Assembly: GCA_020633825.1 (NCBI GenBank)
Contig: JACKCV010000002.1
Span: 388,501-452,500, forward strand
DNA from: Fibrobacteria bacterium
GTDB taxonomy: Bacteria; Fibrobacterota; Fibrobacteria; UBA5070
Direction: 5' to 3'
Length of the DNA stretch: 64,000 nt
Shown: positions 1 to 8,087 of the stretch, piece after piece
Numbering within the stretch: the first letter of the stretch is position 1
How the letters are laid out: each line of letters starts with the position of its first letter
Program-made: the position numbers and the translations under genes
The notes under the pieces: generated by a model
What the model saw: the letters and a program-made list of their open reading frames with translations, nothing else
Database searches by the model: none
Told to the model about the DNA's origin: nothing

Positions 1-627
1 ACCGAATGGGTGGCCAGCTCCCGGGGGATTCCCTGGGACGAGGCGGATGCGCTCCGCACACGCTTGTACCGCGATCACGGCAACACCTTGCGGGGCATGA
101 TGCGGGAGTCGGACGCCGATCCCCATGCCTACCTCGACTATGTCTTCGATCTGCCCCACGACCACATGCCCCTTCCCGATCCACGACTGGAAACCTTCCT
201 GCGAGCCACCCTCCAGCCCGTGTCGGTGTTCACCAACGCGCGTGCCGACTATGTCGCGCGCGGGCTCGAGGCGATGGGGATCCGGGACCTCGTCGGGACC
301 ATCCACGACATCGAGTCCTTCGGATGGAGCGCCAAGCCCGATCCGGGAGTCTACCGGAGCGTTCTGGAACGCGAAGGGGTCGTGGGGGAGGTGGTGGCTT
401 TCGTCGACGACCGAGTCGACAATCTGGTTCCCGCCCGGACCTTGGGGATGGAGACGATCCTCGTCGACGAAGGCGGACGCCATGCCTGGCGCGAGGAGGG
501 CATGACCGATGTCGACGCGCTGGCTCCCTATGGATTCAAGGTGCGTCGGGCGGGGGATCTCCTCTGGCTGGCGCATCCCCGGCTGGGCACGGATCTGGTC
601 GGGGAGTCCCCGAGTTCCGGGAATTGA
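1..627 (+). CDS. HAD-superfamily hydrolase, pyrimidine 5'-nucleotidase type (5' truncated by window edge)
   Basis: Cytoplasmic phosphatase of the HAD superfamily. The frame is open from the first base, and the N-terminal DxD nucleophile motif lies outside the window, so the gene is partial. What remains shows a cap with RDHGNTLRGM, as in the SDT1/pyrimidine 5'-nucleotidase branch, motif II as FTNAR, motif III Lys in SAKPDPGVY, and motif IV as FVDDRVDN. It probably dephosphorylates a nucleoside monophosphate or a small phosphorylated metabolite; the substrate cannot be read from sequence. It ends 26 bp before lpxB on the same strand, so the two may be cotranscribed. A GTG at 10 is an internal codon and not a likely start. 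Confidence 0.85.
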   Translation, partial: TEWVASSRGIPWDEADALRTRLYRDHGNTLRGMMRESDADPHAYLDYVFDLPHDHMPLPDPRLETFLRATLQPVSVFTNARADYVARGLEAMGIRDLVGTIHDIESFGWSAKPDPGVYRSVLEREGVVGEVVAFVDDRVDNLVPARTLGMETILVDEGGRHAWREEGMTDVDALAPYGFKVRRAGDLLWLAHPRLGTDLVGESPSSGN

Positions 628-653
628 GGAGTGATCCCCCCCTCCCCTCCGGA

Positions 654-1718
654 ATGACCGCACCACCCCTGCACCGCCCAGCCCTCTCCATCTGGCTGTC
701 GGCCGGGGAGGTGTCGGGAGATCGTCTGGCGGCCCGGGTCGCCCGGGCGATGACCCTGCGCGACCCGGGAATTCGTCTCACCGGCTTCGCGGGACCGGCC
801 ATGCGTCGGGAAGGGGTGTTTCCGGCCGGGGACGCCATGACTTTCGCCCTTTCCGGGTGGTCGGCCGTGGTGCCGCGCCTTCCCTGGTTGGTGCTGGCCC
901 TGCAAGGAGCCGTTCGCCGAGCTCTGCGGGAAAAGCCCGATCTGGTGGTGGCCTTCGACGCTCCCGGATTCCATCGGGTCTTCCTGCAACGCATCCGCAA
1001 GGCGGGTTTGGCCACGGCATGGGTGGCTCCTCCCCAGCTTTGGGCCTGGCGCCATCGTGTCGAGCCCGTCCTGCAAGGGATGGAAACCTTTCCGCTCCAC
1101 GAGTTCGAGCAGGAAGCACTGCGGCGGCAAGGGGCTCGCGTCCGTTGGGTGGGGTTCCCGGGAGATATACCCTCCACCGAATCCTGCGGTTCCAGGGAAT
1201 TCCTGGCCTTGCTTCCAGGTTCCCGCCCGGCGTGGGCACGCAGGCATCGGGACCTTTTCCTGGAAGCGGCCCACCGGTCTGGATTGCCCCTGGCTCCGAT
1301 GGTCGCGATCCCCTCCGGGCGGAAGGCGAACACCGGGGAGATGGAGTGCTCGGCACTTTGGGGGCGCTCGGCCTTGGCCTTGGCTCTTCCTGGAACGGGC
1401 GTTCTGGAGGCCGCTCTGGCCGGCATCCCCACCGTGGTCGCGGCACGCCCGGGATGGATCGACCGAAGCCTGGCGAAATCGCGGTTGGTCGACGGAGTGC
1501 TGTCGTTGCCCAACCGGATCCTCGGAGAAGAACTCTTGCCGGAATTCCTGGGAACCCCGACCGCGGAGATCCTCGCCGAAGCGTTGCGCACACTGTGGCT
1601 CAGGCGCCAGCAGGTGGCGCGAAGGTTGGCCAAGCTTCCGGCCAAGATGGGGGAGGATGGAGCGTTGGAGCGACTCTCGGAGGCTCTCCTGCAACTCGCC
1701 GTGCGACCACGACACTGA
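654..1718 (+). CDS. lpxB: Lipid-A-disaccharide synthase LpxB
   Basis: GT19 glycosyltransferase that joins UDP-2,3-diacylglucosamine and lipid X to form the lipid A disaccharide at the inner membrane. The protein has 354 residues, slightly shorter than the usual 380. Family landmarks are the N-terminal SAGEVSGDRLAARV motif, DLVVAFDAPGFH, WVAPPQLWAWR (usual form SPQVWAWR) and LALLPGSRPAW, followed by a C-terminal GTGVLEAALAGIPTVV segment typical of the donor-binding half. The ATG at 654 was chosen because the reading begins there with the conserved ISAGExSGD-like block only about 13 residues in; the frame stays open upstream but overlaps the HAD gene. It shows the organism makes lipid A and is diderm. 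Confidence 0.9.
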   Translation: MTAPPLHRPALSIWLSAGEVSGDRLAARVARAMTLRDPGIRLTGFAGPAMRREGVFPAGDAMTFALSGWSAVVPRLPWLVLALQGAVRRALREKPDLVVAFDAPGFHRVFLQRIRKAGLATAWVAPPQLWAWRHRVEPVLQGMETFPLHEFEQEALRRQGARVRWVGFPGDIPSTESCGSREFLALLPGSRPAWARRHRDLFLEAAHRSGLPLAPMVAIPSGRKANTGEMECSALWGRSALALALPGTGVLEAALAGIPTVVAARPGWIDRSLAKSRLVDGVLSLPNRILGEELLPEFLGTPTAEILAEALRTLWLRRQQVARRLAKLPAKMGEDGALERLSEALLQLAVRPRH

Positions 1719-1865
1719 CATGCAGGTACTGATCCAACAATTCAAGGGATGATTTCGGGTTTTTTGAGGATTCGTCCTATCTTTGGCGAATCTGCAGGGA
1801 AGAAAAGGGTGCGAGTACACCATTTCGGACCATGAGGTCCTGCAGGCCCGAGAACAGGGGAGACG

Positions 1866-4595
1866 ATGAAGCATTGGCAGGAGATTGAGGGTGGGTGGAC
1901 CATCCAGTGGATGGACAATCCCGCGGACACGACAACCCCAGCGACCAAGGCGCCTGCCAAGTCCGCTGTGGCCGTCTTCCCCAGCGTTTGTGGTCCCGTC
2001 GCCACCGTTCCGGCTTTGGGGAGATGGTACGCCACCATCCCCATGGACAAGAATTACGCCGCCGGAAGGCTCATCCTCCGGCTGGCTGGCGCGAACGGCC
2101 CCACCCGCGTGTATGCCGCCGGCAAGGCTGTCGGCGATCTCCTGCCTCCCTGGCTGCCCGCGTACGTCGATCTGGGAGCCCATGCCCAGGCCGGAAAGCC
2201 CTTGGTGGTCTGCGTCGAGGTCGAGGCTCCCCGCGCGGGCGGGGAATGGCCCGTGGGCGAAGGCGAGGCGCTGGCCCTGGGACCTGTTCTGCACGAAGCC
2301 CCGAAGGTTCTCTCGGTGGCAGGACCCGCCATGCTGGAAGTCCTCGTGCGCACCGATTTCCACACCGAACGAGCCCGCGCCTCGATTCGTTTCGACGCGG
2401 CGAAAGGGGCCAAGCTGCCCCTTTCGGTGAAGCTCGCTTCCCCGGATGGCCAGAAGGGCGAGTTCAAGCGGGAAGTGGTCCTTTCCGAGGACGGCGGGTT
2501 GGTGGAGTTCGAATTCGAAATCCCCGATCCCAAGGTCTGGAGTCCCGAGCAGCCTGGCCTGTATGGTTTCGAAGTGCTCCTCGAGGGGGGCCAGTCCCTC
2601 AAGACCGCGTTCGGATTCTCCGCCCCGTCCTGGACGGAGAAGGGGATCACCTTCAACGAAACCCCGCTGTTCGTCCGCGGCGTGCGTTGGGACGCGGCCG
2701 GGAGCGCCGGCTTCCTTTCCCAGGGATCTCCCAAGGCGGAGCTTTCCAGGATCAAGGATGCCGGATTCAACACCGTCTTCCCTTGCTCGGCACCTTTTCC
2801 GGAATCCCTGGTCCTGGTGGCCCAGCAATTGGGAATCATGGTCATCCAGAATCTCGGCGTCGGGGCCATGACCGATTCCGATCCGGCCCTGGAGCGTACG
2901 GCGCACCACAGTGCCGCCATGATCTCCCGGCAGGAGAACTTCCCGGGAGTGCTGGCCTTCGTCGCCGCCGATCTTCCAGGCTCCCTACTGTCTTCCCGGG
3001 ATGTGGAATGGCTCAAGGGAGTGCAGGCCGCACGCCAGGAACAGATCCCCAAGGGCTGGCGCAAGGATCCGCTGCGCACCATCCTGTCGCATTTCGGGGG
3101 AACTCGACTGGAAGTGGGGCAGGTTCCCACCCAGGATCCCGTTCAGGCGCTTTGCATCGGGGCGCGGGCCCCGTCGTCCGTCGAAGTCCACCGCTTCCGG
3201 CTGCCGGCCCCGGTCTCGATCCAGCGGCAGAGCTTCCTTTCCAAGCACCTGCATCCGAGGGACCCCTCCGATCTTTCCGGCCAAGGGCTCGGCGACAGCC
3301 TGTTCTGGAAGAAGCTCCACAAGTCGAAGACCGGCGCAGGCAAATTCTTCGCCGCGCGCTTGGGCTGCCCCTCCATCCTCGATCCGGAATCGACCCTCCA
3401 GGCCCTGGGCTCAGAAAAGAGCCCTCGCTCGGAGGCCCTGGGGAAGCTGCAACGCCAATTGGGCCAGGAGTTGGCCCAGGCCGGACTCAAGGACATCTGG
3501 ACGGCCTCCTCCTTCGCCACTTCCTGCCAACAGGTCGCCGCGCTCGCCGTGCTGCGTCAGGCCGACGCCCTGGCGGTCAATCCACGCTGCTGCGGAATCC
3601 TGGTCAACCAGTGGAGCGACACCCCCTTGCACGCCTCCGGCCTGGTCGGGTTGGTGGGACAATCCAAGCCCGGGTTCGAGTTGTTCCGCAAGTACCACAA
3701 GCCGGTCCGGGTGATCGCCGAGGCGACCGTCCGGACGCCCTACACCATGCAGTCGGCCGCCATTCGCATCCACATGGCCAACGACGGCGCTCCGGGGGAG
3801 TACAGCCTCCTCCTGCGTGTGAAGGGGAACAACGGACGCATCTGGCACCAGGAGTCGCTCCCGGCCTTGTCCGAAGGCGGCATTTCGACGGTCGGGAAGT
3901 TCGAGTTCCCGGTCGGAGACGAACGAGGATCCTTCACCTTCGACATGCAGTTGTCCCGAACGGGACGCGACGTCTATCGAACCGAGGAAACGTTCTACGT
4001 CCCGCCCGCGGTCAATCTCGAATCCGCCTCGCAGGTGTTCCGGTATCTGGGCGATTTTCCCAGCGAGGTGGTGCGGCACGGGAAAACCGATGCCCGAGCC
4101 GTGCTGGTGAACCAGGTTTGCACCTTCGATCCCACGCGGTTGCAGGAACTTCTCGACGACGCCGTGACCGGGCTCACCGTGATCTTCGCGGGGATCGATC
4201 CCGACGATGCGCGTTTCCTCCAGAAGCACGGTGGTCTCACCTATGCCCTGGAGCTCTTCCCGGCCGCCTCCGCGGGGGGAGAGGGGTTCCACTTCCTGGC
4301 CCAGTCCCCTTTGTTCGCTCGGCTACCCGCCGGCATCGTCGCCGGGGAAGTCCACGCGGATCTCCTTCCCGCATGGTCCTTGGCCCGGTTGCCGGGAGCC
4401 CAGGTGGCTGCCGGCTTCGCCCAGATCCCGGGGACCTCGACGCAATGGAACTTCTGCGCCGACATCCAGTCGGTCCCGCACGGAAAGGGACGCATCGTGT
4501 TCCACCAGTACCGTTTGTGGGACAAGCTGGGATCCTCGGCGCTGGCCGATGCCCTGTTCTCCAATCTCGCAGACCAGGTCCGGGAGCAGGCGTGA
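1866..4595 (+). CDS. GH2-fold protein, probably catalytically degenerate
   Basis: A 909-residue protein with the layout of GH2 beta-mannosidase or exo-glucosaminidase relatives: an N-terminal jelly roll (about 1-150), an immunoglobulin-like domain (about 160-260), a TIM-barrel region (about 265-610) introduced by GITFNETPLFVRGVRWD, and further beta domains. The barrel end GILVNQWSDTPLHASGLVGL matches the family pattern for the WQLNDxWPxxSW block. The acid/base region (normally HPSIxxWxGxNE) reads FPGVLAFVAADLPG, and the nucleophile region (normally FxSEFG) reads FFAARLGCPS, so neither glutamate is visible. No signal peptide is seen, so it is probably cytoplasmic. A Shine-Dalgarno GGGGAG precedes the ATG. 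Function is uncertain; it may be a structural or binding homologue. Confidence 0.65.
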   Translation: MKHWQEIEGGWTIQWMDNPADTTTPATKAPAKSAVAVFPSVCGPVATVPALGRWYATIPMDKNYAAGRLILRLAGANGPTRVYAAGKAVGDLLPPWLPAYVDLGAHAQAGKPLVVCVEVEAPRAGGEWPVGEGEALALGPVLHEAPKVLSVAGPAMLEVLVRTDFHTERARASIRFDAAKGAKLPLSVKLASPDGQKGEFKREVVLSEDGGLVEFEFEIPDPKVWSPEQPGLYGFEVLLEGGQSLKTAFGFSAPSWTEKGITFNETPLFVRGVRWDAAGSAGFLSQGSPKAELSRIKDAGFNTVFPCSAPFPESLVLVAQQLGIMVIQNLGVGAMTDSDPALERTAHHSAAMISRQENFPGVLAFVAADLPGSLLSSRDVEWLKGVQAARQEQIPKGWRKDPLRTILSHFGGTRLEVGQVPTQDPVQALCIGARAPSSVEVHRFRLPAPVSIQRQSFLSKHLHPRDPSDLSGQGLGDSLFWKKLHKSKTGAGKFFAARLGCPSILDPESTLQALGSEKSPRSEALGKLQRQLGQELAQAGLKDIWTASSFATSCQQVAALAVLRQADALAVNPRCCGILVNQWSDTPLHASGLVGLVGQSKPGFELFRKYHKPVRVIAEATVRTPYTMQSAAIRIHMANDGAPGEYSLLLRVKGNNGRIWHQESLPALSEGGISTVGKFEFPVGDERGSFTFDMQLSRTGRDVYRTEETFYVPPAVNLESASQVFRYLGDFPSEVVRHGKTDARAVLVNQVCTFDPTRLQELLDDAVTGLTVIFAGIDPDDARFLQKHGGLTYALELFPAASAGGEGFHFLAQSPLFARLPAGIVAGEVHADLLPAWSLARLPGAQVAAGFAQIPGTSTQWNFCADIQSVPHGKGRIVFHQYRLWDKLGSSALADALFSNLADQVREQA

Positions 4596-4638
4596 CACGT
4601 TCCGCCGCCGACGCTCCCCATTTCCCGAGGCGCCTCAC

Positions 4639-5337
4639 ATGAACCTGGATCCCAAGATCGTCGCCTTCAACGCCTGGCGCAAACGCCGCGCATTGGAGGC
4701 CGGACTCCAGAGCCCGGAAGCCCTGCTCGACGAATGGAAGTTCAAACGCATCCTCATCGCCGACCCGAAGGACATCTACGACCTGGAGAACCTCCGTCTT
4801 CTGACGGCTCCCCTGTTCGCCCAATACGGGGAAGACCTCCTGCGCCTGGCGCAGGGACGTCCCACGACCGACGAGTTGTCCCCGGCGGCGCGTCGACGCC
4901 TCCTCGAGGACGACGGCCCGAGCACGCCACGGGTTCGCGGAGCGGGAACCATCCGACACACCTCGACGCGCCCTTCGCGGACGGTGGTGGAACGGGCGGG
5001 CGTGCGTCGCGACGATCCCGTGGTGAAGCTGCACCAGGGGAATGTCTCCTCCGATCGCAAGGTCATCGTCGATTTCCATCCCGCCGAAGCGCACCAGGAG
5101 TGGAAGGCCAAGCCCTTTGAATTCGGTTGCCAGACCCTCTCCTTCAAATACTGGGAGACCGAGTTCCTCGAAGCCTGGGGAGCCTTGCTCGACGACCTGG
5201 TCTCCGGGGTGGTTTCGCCCGAGTCCGAGGATGAGAAAGCCGTTCTCCAGATCGCCCGGCGCGAGCGCAAGGCGAGCAAGGAATGGGAGATGGCTCTGAC
5301 GAAATTGGTTCTTCGGCGCACCTACGAAAACTCCTGA
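4639..5337 (+). CDS. Conserved-looking hypothetical protein, 232 aa
   Basis: I do not recognise this protein. It is soluble and charged, with no signal peptide or membrane segment. The N-terminal part (about 1-75) is helical; a basic, probably disordered linker (about 80-125) rich in Arg, Ser and Thr follows; the C-terminal part (about 125-232) contains aromatic-rich FGCQTLSFKYWETEF and a helical tail. The start is the ATG after GAGGCGCCTCAC, 43 bp behind the GH2-fold gene on the same strand, suggesting cotranscription. Codon use resembles its neighbours, and the frame contains no stop for 232 codons on the strand of the operon. Confidence 0.6.
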   Translation: MNLDPKIVAFNAWRKRRALEAGLQSPEALLDEWKFKRILIADPKDIYDLENLRLLTAPLFAQYGEDLLRLAQGRPTTDELSPAARRRLLEDDGPSTPRVRGAGTIRHTSTRPSRTVVERAGVRRDDPVVKLHQGNVSSDRKVIVDFHPAEAHQEWKAKPFEFGCQTLSFKYWETEFLEAWGALLDDLVSGVVSPESEDEKAVLQIARRERKASKEWEMALTKLVLRRTYENS

Positions 5338-5369
5338 CCTGAGCGGCTGCGCGGGCGCATACTCCCCTC

Positions 5370-5410
5370 CAGGCCTCCTCGACGTATGCAGATACGCCTT
5401 CGGGGGCCTG
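5370..5410 (+). terminator. Possible structured terminator or hairpin after 5337
   Basis: CAGGCC-TCC at the left arm pairs with GG-GGCCTG at the right arm, enclosing a second small hairpin GTAT-GCAG-ATAC. It lies 32 bp after the stop of the upstream operon, where a terminator would be expected, but there is no T tract, so it could instead belong to the repetitive DNA that follows. Confidence 0.35.
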
Positions 5411-5499
5411 TCGAGTCGTCTGCATCCCGCTCGCTCGCTCAGGGCCGGGTGAGGGAGGGGCTGGGGCTTGCGGTCGCTGAAGGCGGTGGTGGGACTCGG

Positions 5500-6166
5500 G
5501 GAGGTCGCGCGGGTTTTGGCGGCGACGCTTCGCTGGCCGCGTTGTTACTCCGCTGGTTGAGGTGCTCGAAACCTGCGGAGGCCAGGGCGTCGGGTAGCGA
5601 CTGTGCATGCGGTTTGCGGGGTGAGGGAGGTCGTGCGGGTTTTGGCGGCGACGCTTCGCTAGCCGCGTGGGGGCGGACAGGCTTGAGGCGGGTCGCTCCG
5701 CTGGTTGCCCTTCGACAGGCTCAGGAACCGGTGTCTCGAAACCTGCGGAGGGCAGGGCGTCGGCTCGCGATCGTGCATGCGGTTGGCGGGGGTGAGGGAG
5801 GTCGCGCGGGTTTTGGCGGCGACGCTTCGCTAGCCGCGTGGGGGCGGACAGGCTTGGGGCGGGTCGCTCCGGTGGTTGCCCTTCGACAGGCTCAGGAACC
5901 GGTGTCTCGAAACCTGCGGAGGGCAGGGCGTTGGGTCGCGACCGTGCATGCGGTTGGCGGGGTGAGGGAGGTCGCGCGGGTTTTGGCGGCGACGCTTCGC
6001 TGGCCGCGTGGGAGCGGACAGGCTCGCGGCGGGTCGCTCCGCTGGTTGCCCTTCGATAGGCTCAGGAACCGGTGTCTCGAAACCTGCGGAGGCCAGGGCG
6101 TCGGCTCGCGACCGTGCATGCGGTTGGCCGGGTGAGGGAGGTCGTGCGGGTTTTGGCGGCGAAATG
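5500..6166. repeat. Tandem array of ~170-bp intergenic repeats with embedded REP-like element
   Basis: GTGCATGCGG occurs at 5602, 5773, 5944 and 6114, giving periods of 171, 171 and 170 bp. There is a first shortened unit (about 5500-5626) that lacks the middle part, three nearly full units, and a terminal fragment to 6166. Each full unit has the order GGTTTTGGCGGCGACGCTTC, a GC-rich arm, CCTTCGACAGGCTCAGGAAC, CTCGAAACCTGCGG, GTGCATGCGG. The segment with TTCGACAGGCTCAG resembles repetitive extragenic palindromic-type elements seen in many bacteria. Open frames through the array change frame between units, so it is not coding. Confidence 0.85.
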
Positions 6167-6173
6167 GATGCGG

Positions 6174-6202
6174 TTGTCCTGAAGGACAGAAAACGGTATA
6201 CT
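6174..6202 (+). promoter_or_regulatory. Sigma-70 type promoter upstream of 6298
   Basis: TTGTCC (6174-6179) and TATACT (6197-6202) are separated by exactly 17 bp. It lies just outside the last repeat fragment and about 95 bp before the start codon at 6298. Both hexamers match the sigma-70 consensus in five of six positions. Confidence 0.6.
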
Positions 6203-6297
6203 TACCGTGTGGGACGAGCGGGTGGAGATGTGCTCCGCTGCGCGGATCGGTTTCGGCTGGGGAAATCCTCCAGGGCGGCCGAACGAGGGAATACCTG

Positions 6298-6675
6298 ATG
6301 TCGATCGTGTTCGAGTACGAGGAAGCATGCGGCTGGTTCAGGATCGTCGTTGCCGGGAAGGTCGATCTTGCGGAATATCGCGCCGTCTTGGACCGGATGT
6401 CGGATGCTTCCCTGTACCCGGAAGGCACCCCGGCGATCTGGGATCTGAGGGGATTCGAATTGTCGGAATTTGACACCGCTCTGGTCCACCAGGTGAAGAA
6501 TGTCTTCTCCGAGAATGGCTCCCGGAAGGGGGCCAGGATCGCGTTCGTCGTCTCCTCCGAACTTGGATTCGGCATGTTCCGCATGGTCCAATCCATCCTG
6601 GGGATCCAGGAGAATTCCCTCGTCTGCTACGACCTGCGGGAAGCGGAGGAATGGATCGAGACGGGACGCGCCTGA
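6298..6675 (+). CDS. Small SpoIIAA/STAS-like protein, 125 aa
   Basis: Soluble 125-residue protein with alternating strands and helices compatible with a SpoIIAA-like/STAS fold: strand VFEYEEACGWFRIVVAGKVD, helix EYRAVLDRMSDA, strand PAIWDLRGFEL, helix DTALVHQVKNVF, strand ARIAFVVSS, helix FGMFRMVQSIL, and a final strand-helix. This type of protein occurs in bacteria as a putative regulatory or lipid-binding module; no phosphorylatable serine can be assigned with confidence. It is monocistronic, downstream of the promoter at 6174-6202, and convergent with the DUF805 gene. The ATG at 6298 is the first start in frame. Confidence 0.6.
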   Translation: MSIVFEYEEACGWFRIVVAGKVDLAEYRAVLDRMSDASLYPEGTPAIWDLRGFELSEFDTALVHQVKNVFSENGSRKGARIAFVVSSELGFGMFRMVQSILGIQENSLVCYDLREAEEWIETGRA

Positions 6676-6694
6676 ACGGGGTCGGAAAGATCCT

Positions 6695-7057
6695 TCAGAC
6701 GATGCCGTCCTCGGTGGAGCCGAGCGGGTCGGGGCCGTAGTCGTTCGATCCCCGGGTTCCTCCGCGCAGCAGAGCGGCGAGGAACAGAAATTGGCCGATG
6801 AACGGGATCAGGAGAACCAGGAGGGCCCATCCCGGGAGGTTCGAGTCGTGCAACCTACGGATCGCCACGGCCAAGCCGGGGAGGGTCAACACCGCGAAGA
6901 GGGCGCCCAGGACCTGGGAAACGTCCAGGCCGTGATCCAGGAAGGCGGCGCACAGGGACGCGACGCCGAGGAGGATCAGGAAGCCGAGGAATTCCGCACG
7001 CGTGGAACGACCCTGGAAATCGGTGCAACGCAGCAGAGGGAGGAACAGCCATTTCAT
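6695..7057 (-). CDS. DUF805 family membrane protein
   Basis: Inner-membrane protein of 120 residues. It has the DUF805 signature: an N-terminal GRSTRAEFLGFL segment, hydrophobic helices at about 22-41, 48-64 and 76-95, the motif RRLHDSNLPGWALL, and the C-terminal GSNDYGPDPLG. The family's biochemical role is unknown. It lies 24 bp downstream of a secreted-protein gene on the same strand and could share a transcript with 7082-7995. Confidence 0.85.
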   Translation of the reverse strand: MKWLFLPLLRCTDFQGRSTRAEFLGFLILLGVASLCAAFLDHGLDVSQVLGALFAVLTLPGLAVAIRRLHDSNLPGWALLVLLIPFIGQFLFLAALLRGGTRGSNDYGPDPLGSTEDGIV

Positions 7058-7081
7058 GGAGAGGACGCTTTCGGATGCGGT

Positions 7082-7591
7082 TCAGTCGTGGATGGTCGGT
7101 GCGGAAGGCGCCGGCCGGGAAAGCCGCGCACAATCCAAGGTATCTCCCGTGCCCAGGAATTCGTGTTTGGGATCCTCGACGAACACGAATCTGGCGACCA
7201 GCCGGCGGAATGGCAGGGGAACGAAGTCGGTGGGTCGGAGGAGGGCCTGATCCAGGCCTGCATCCATTCGGTTCCCCGCACGGGGCGTGTGCTGGAAGCC
7301 GAGATGCGATCCGAAAACCTCCCGAGCATCCGTGGTCGAGAGGGTGGTCTCGAAGGTGCCGTCGTCGAAGCAGCGCAGAGCGGCATTCGGCCATCGTTCG
7401 GACAGGATCCTCCGGAATTCCAGAACATTTCGCGGCACGGGATTCGTGAATTCGACGGCGATGGTCCATCTGCGCGTGACGGACGGGACGGGATCCATAT
7501 CTTCGGGAGGACGATCGTCCGCGGATCCCAGGCCCTGCAGGAGGAGGATCAGGAGGGATAGGAGGTGCACGGGAGGAATCCCGCGTTCCAT
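7082..7591 (-). CDS. Small exported protein of unknown function
   Basis: A 169-residue protein with an N-terminal hydrophobic segment (VHLLSLLILLLQGLGSA) that looks like a signal peptide with cleavage after GSA, so it is probably periplasmic or secreted. The mature part begins acidic and contains the strand WTIAVEFTNPVPRNVLEF and a stretch RLVARFVFVEDPKHEFLG. I do not recognise a family. The ATG at 7591 overlaps the stop of the preceding acetyltransferase gene as TGATG, indicating translational coupling; the open frame continues upstream, but that part is the antisense-frame shadow of the acetyltransferase. Confidence 0.65.
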   Translation of the reverse strand: MERGIPPVHLLSLLILLLQGLGSADDRPPEDMDPVPSVTRRWTIAVEFTNPVPRNVLEFRRILSERWPNAALRCFDDGTFETTLSTTDAREVFGSHLGFQHTPRAGNRMDAGLDQALLRPTDFVPLPFRRLVARFVFVEDPKHEFLGTGDTLDCARLSRPAPSAPTIHD

Positions 7592-7995
7592 CACGTGGTG
7601 AGGTGGGTGACGAACATCGGAGTCTTCCCGCTCCCGACGACGAAACCGAGTTTTTCGTAGAAGGGGACTTCCTCCTCGTAGGCGATCAGCACCTTCCGCG
7701 CGAAGCCCTCGTATTCCCCGAGGATGAGCGTCGCCAAATTCTTCCCGATGCCCCTGTCGTGGTAGTCCGGATGGACCAGCAAATAGTGGAAGTAGGCGGT
7801 CATGATGCCGTCCGAGAGCGCGTTGACCAGACCGACCAGACGGTCGCCATCCCAGGCGGAGATCACGCGATGGGAATTTTCCATGGCCACGACGAGCTGG
7901 TCCGGATATTGTCCGGAAGACCACCCCACGGAGAGGAAGAGGTCCCGCAACTGGTCCTGGTCGAAATGCTTGATCTGCTTGAATTGGATGTCCAT
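7591..7995 (-). CDS. GNAT family N-acetyltransferase
   Basis: Acetyl-CoA-dependent N-acyltransferase of 134 residues, slightly short for the family. The acetyl-CoA pyrophosphate-binding loop is YHDRGIGKNLATLIL, the preceding strand is AYFHYLLVHPDY, and a C-terminal YEEEVPFYEKLGFV segment carries the usual catalytic-region tyrosine and the F-Y-x-K-x-G-F motif. The substrate is unknown. The start ATG at 7995 matches the GNAT N-terminus (MDIQFKQIKHFDQDQL). The frame stays open far upstream but is empty of family features there. Confidence 0.85.
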   Translation of the reverse strand: MDIQFKQIKHFDQDQLRDLFLSVGWSSGQYPDQLVVAMENSHRVISAWDGDRLVGLVNALSDGIMTAYFHYLLVHPDYHDRGIGKNLATLILGEYEGFARKVLIAYEEEVPFYEKLGFVVGSGKTPMFVTHLTT

Positions 7996-8087
7996 GGAAT
8001 CGAGAATCCTTGATGATGGATGTGGGGTGCTGCGGAGGGTGTGTGGGGGTATTTGGCGTCCGGGGCGAATCCCGATCGTAGCGGGCG

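Noticed and set aside
528..2909. A 793-codon open frame on the minus strand and other long frames over lpxB and the GH2-fold gene
   Set aside because: High-GC shadow frames; no family features, extreme Arg/Gly/Pro composition, and they overlap well-supported plus-strand genes.
5386..6135. Open frame across the intergenic repeat array
   Set aside because: Repeat units of 171, 171 and 170 bp change the frame, and similar frames exist in other phases; not a protein repeat.
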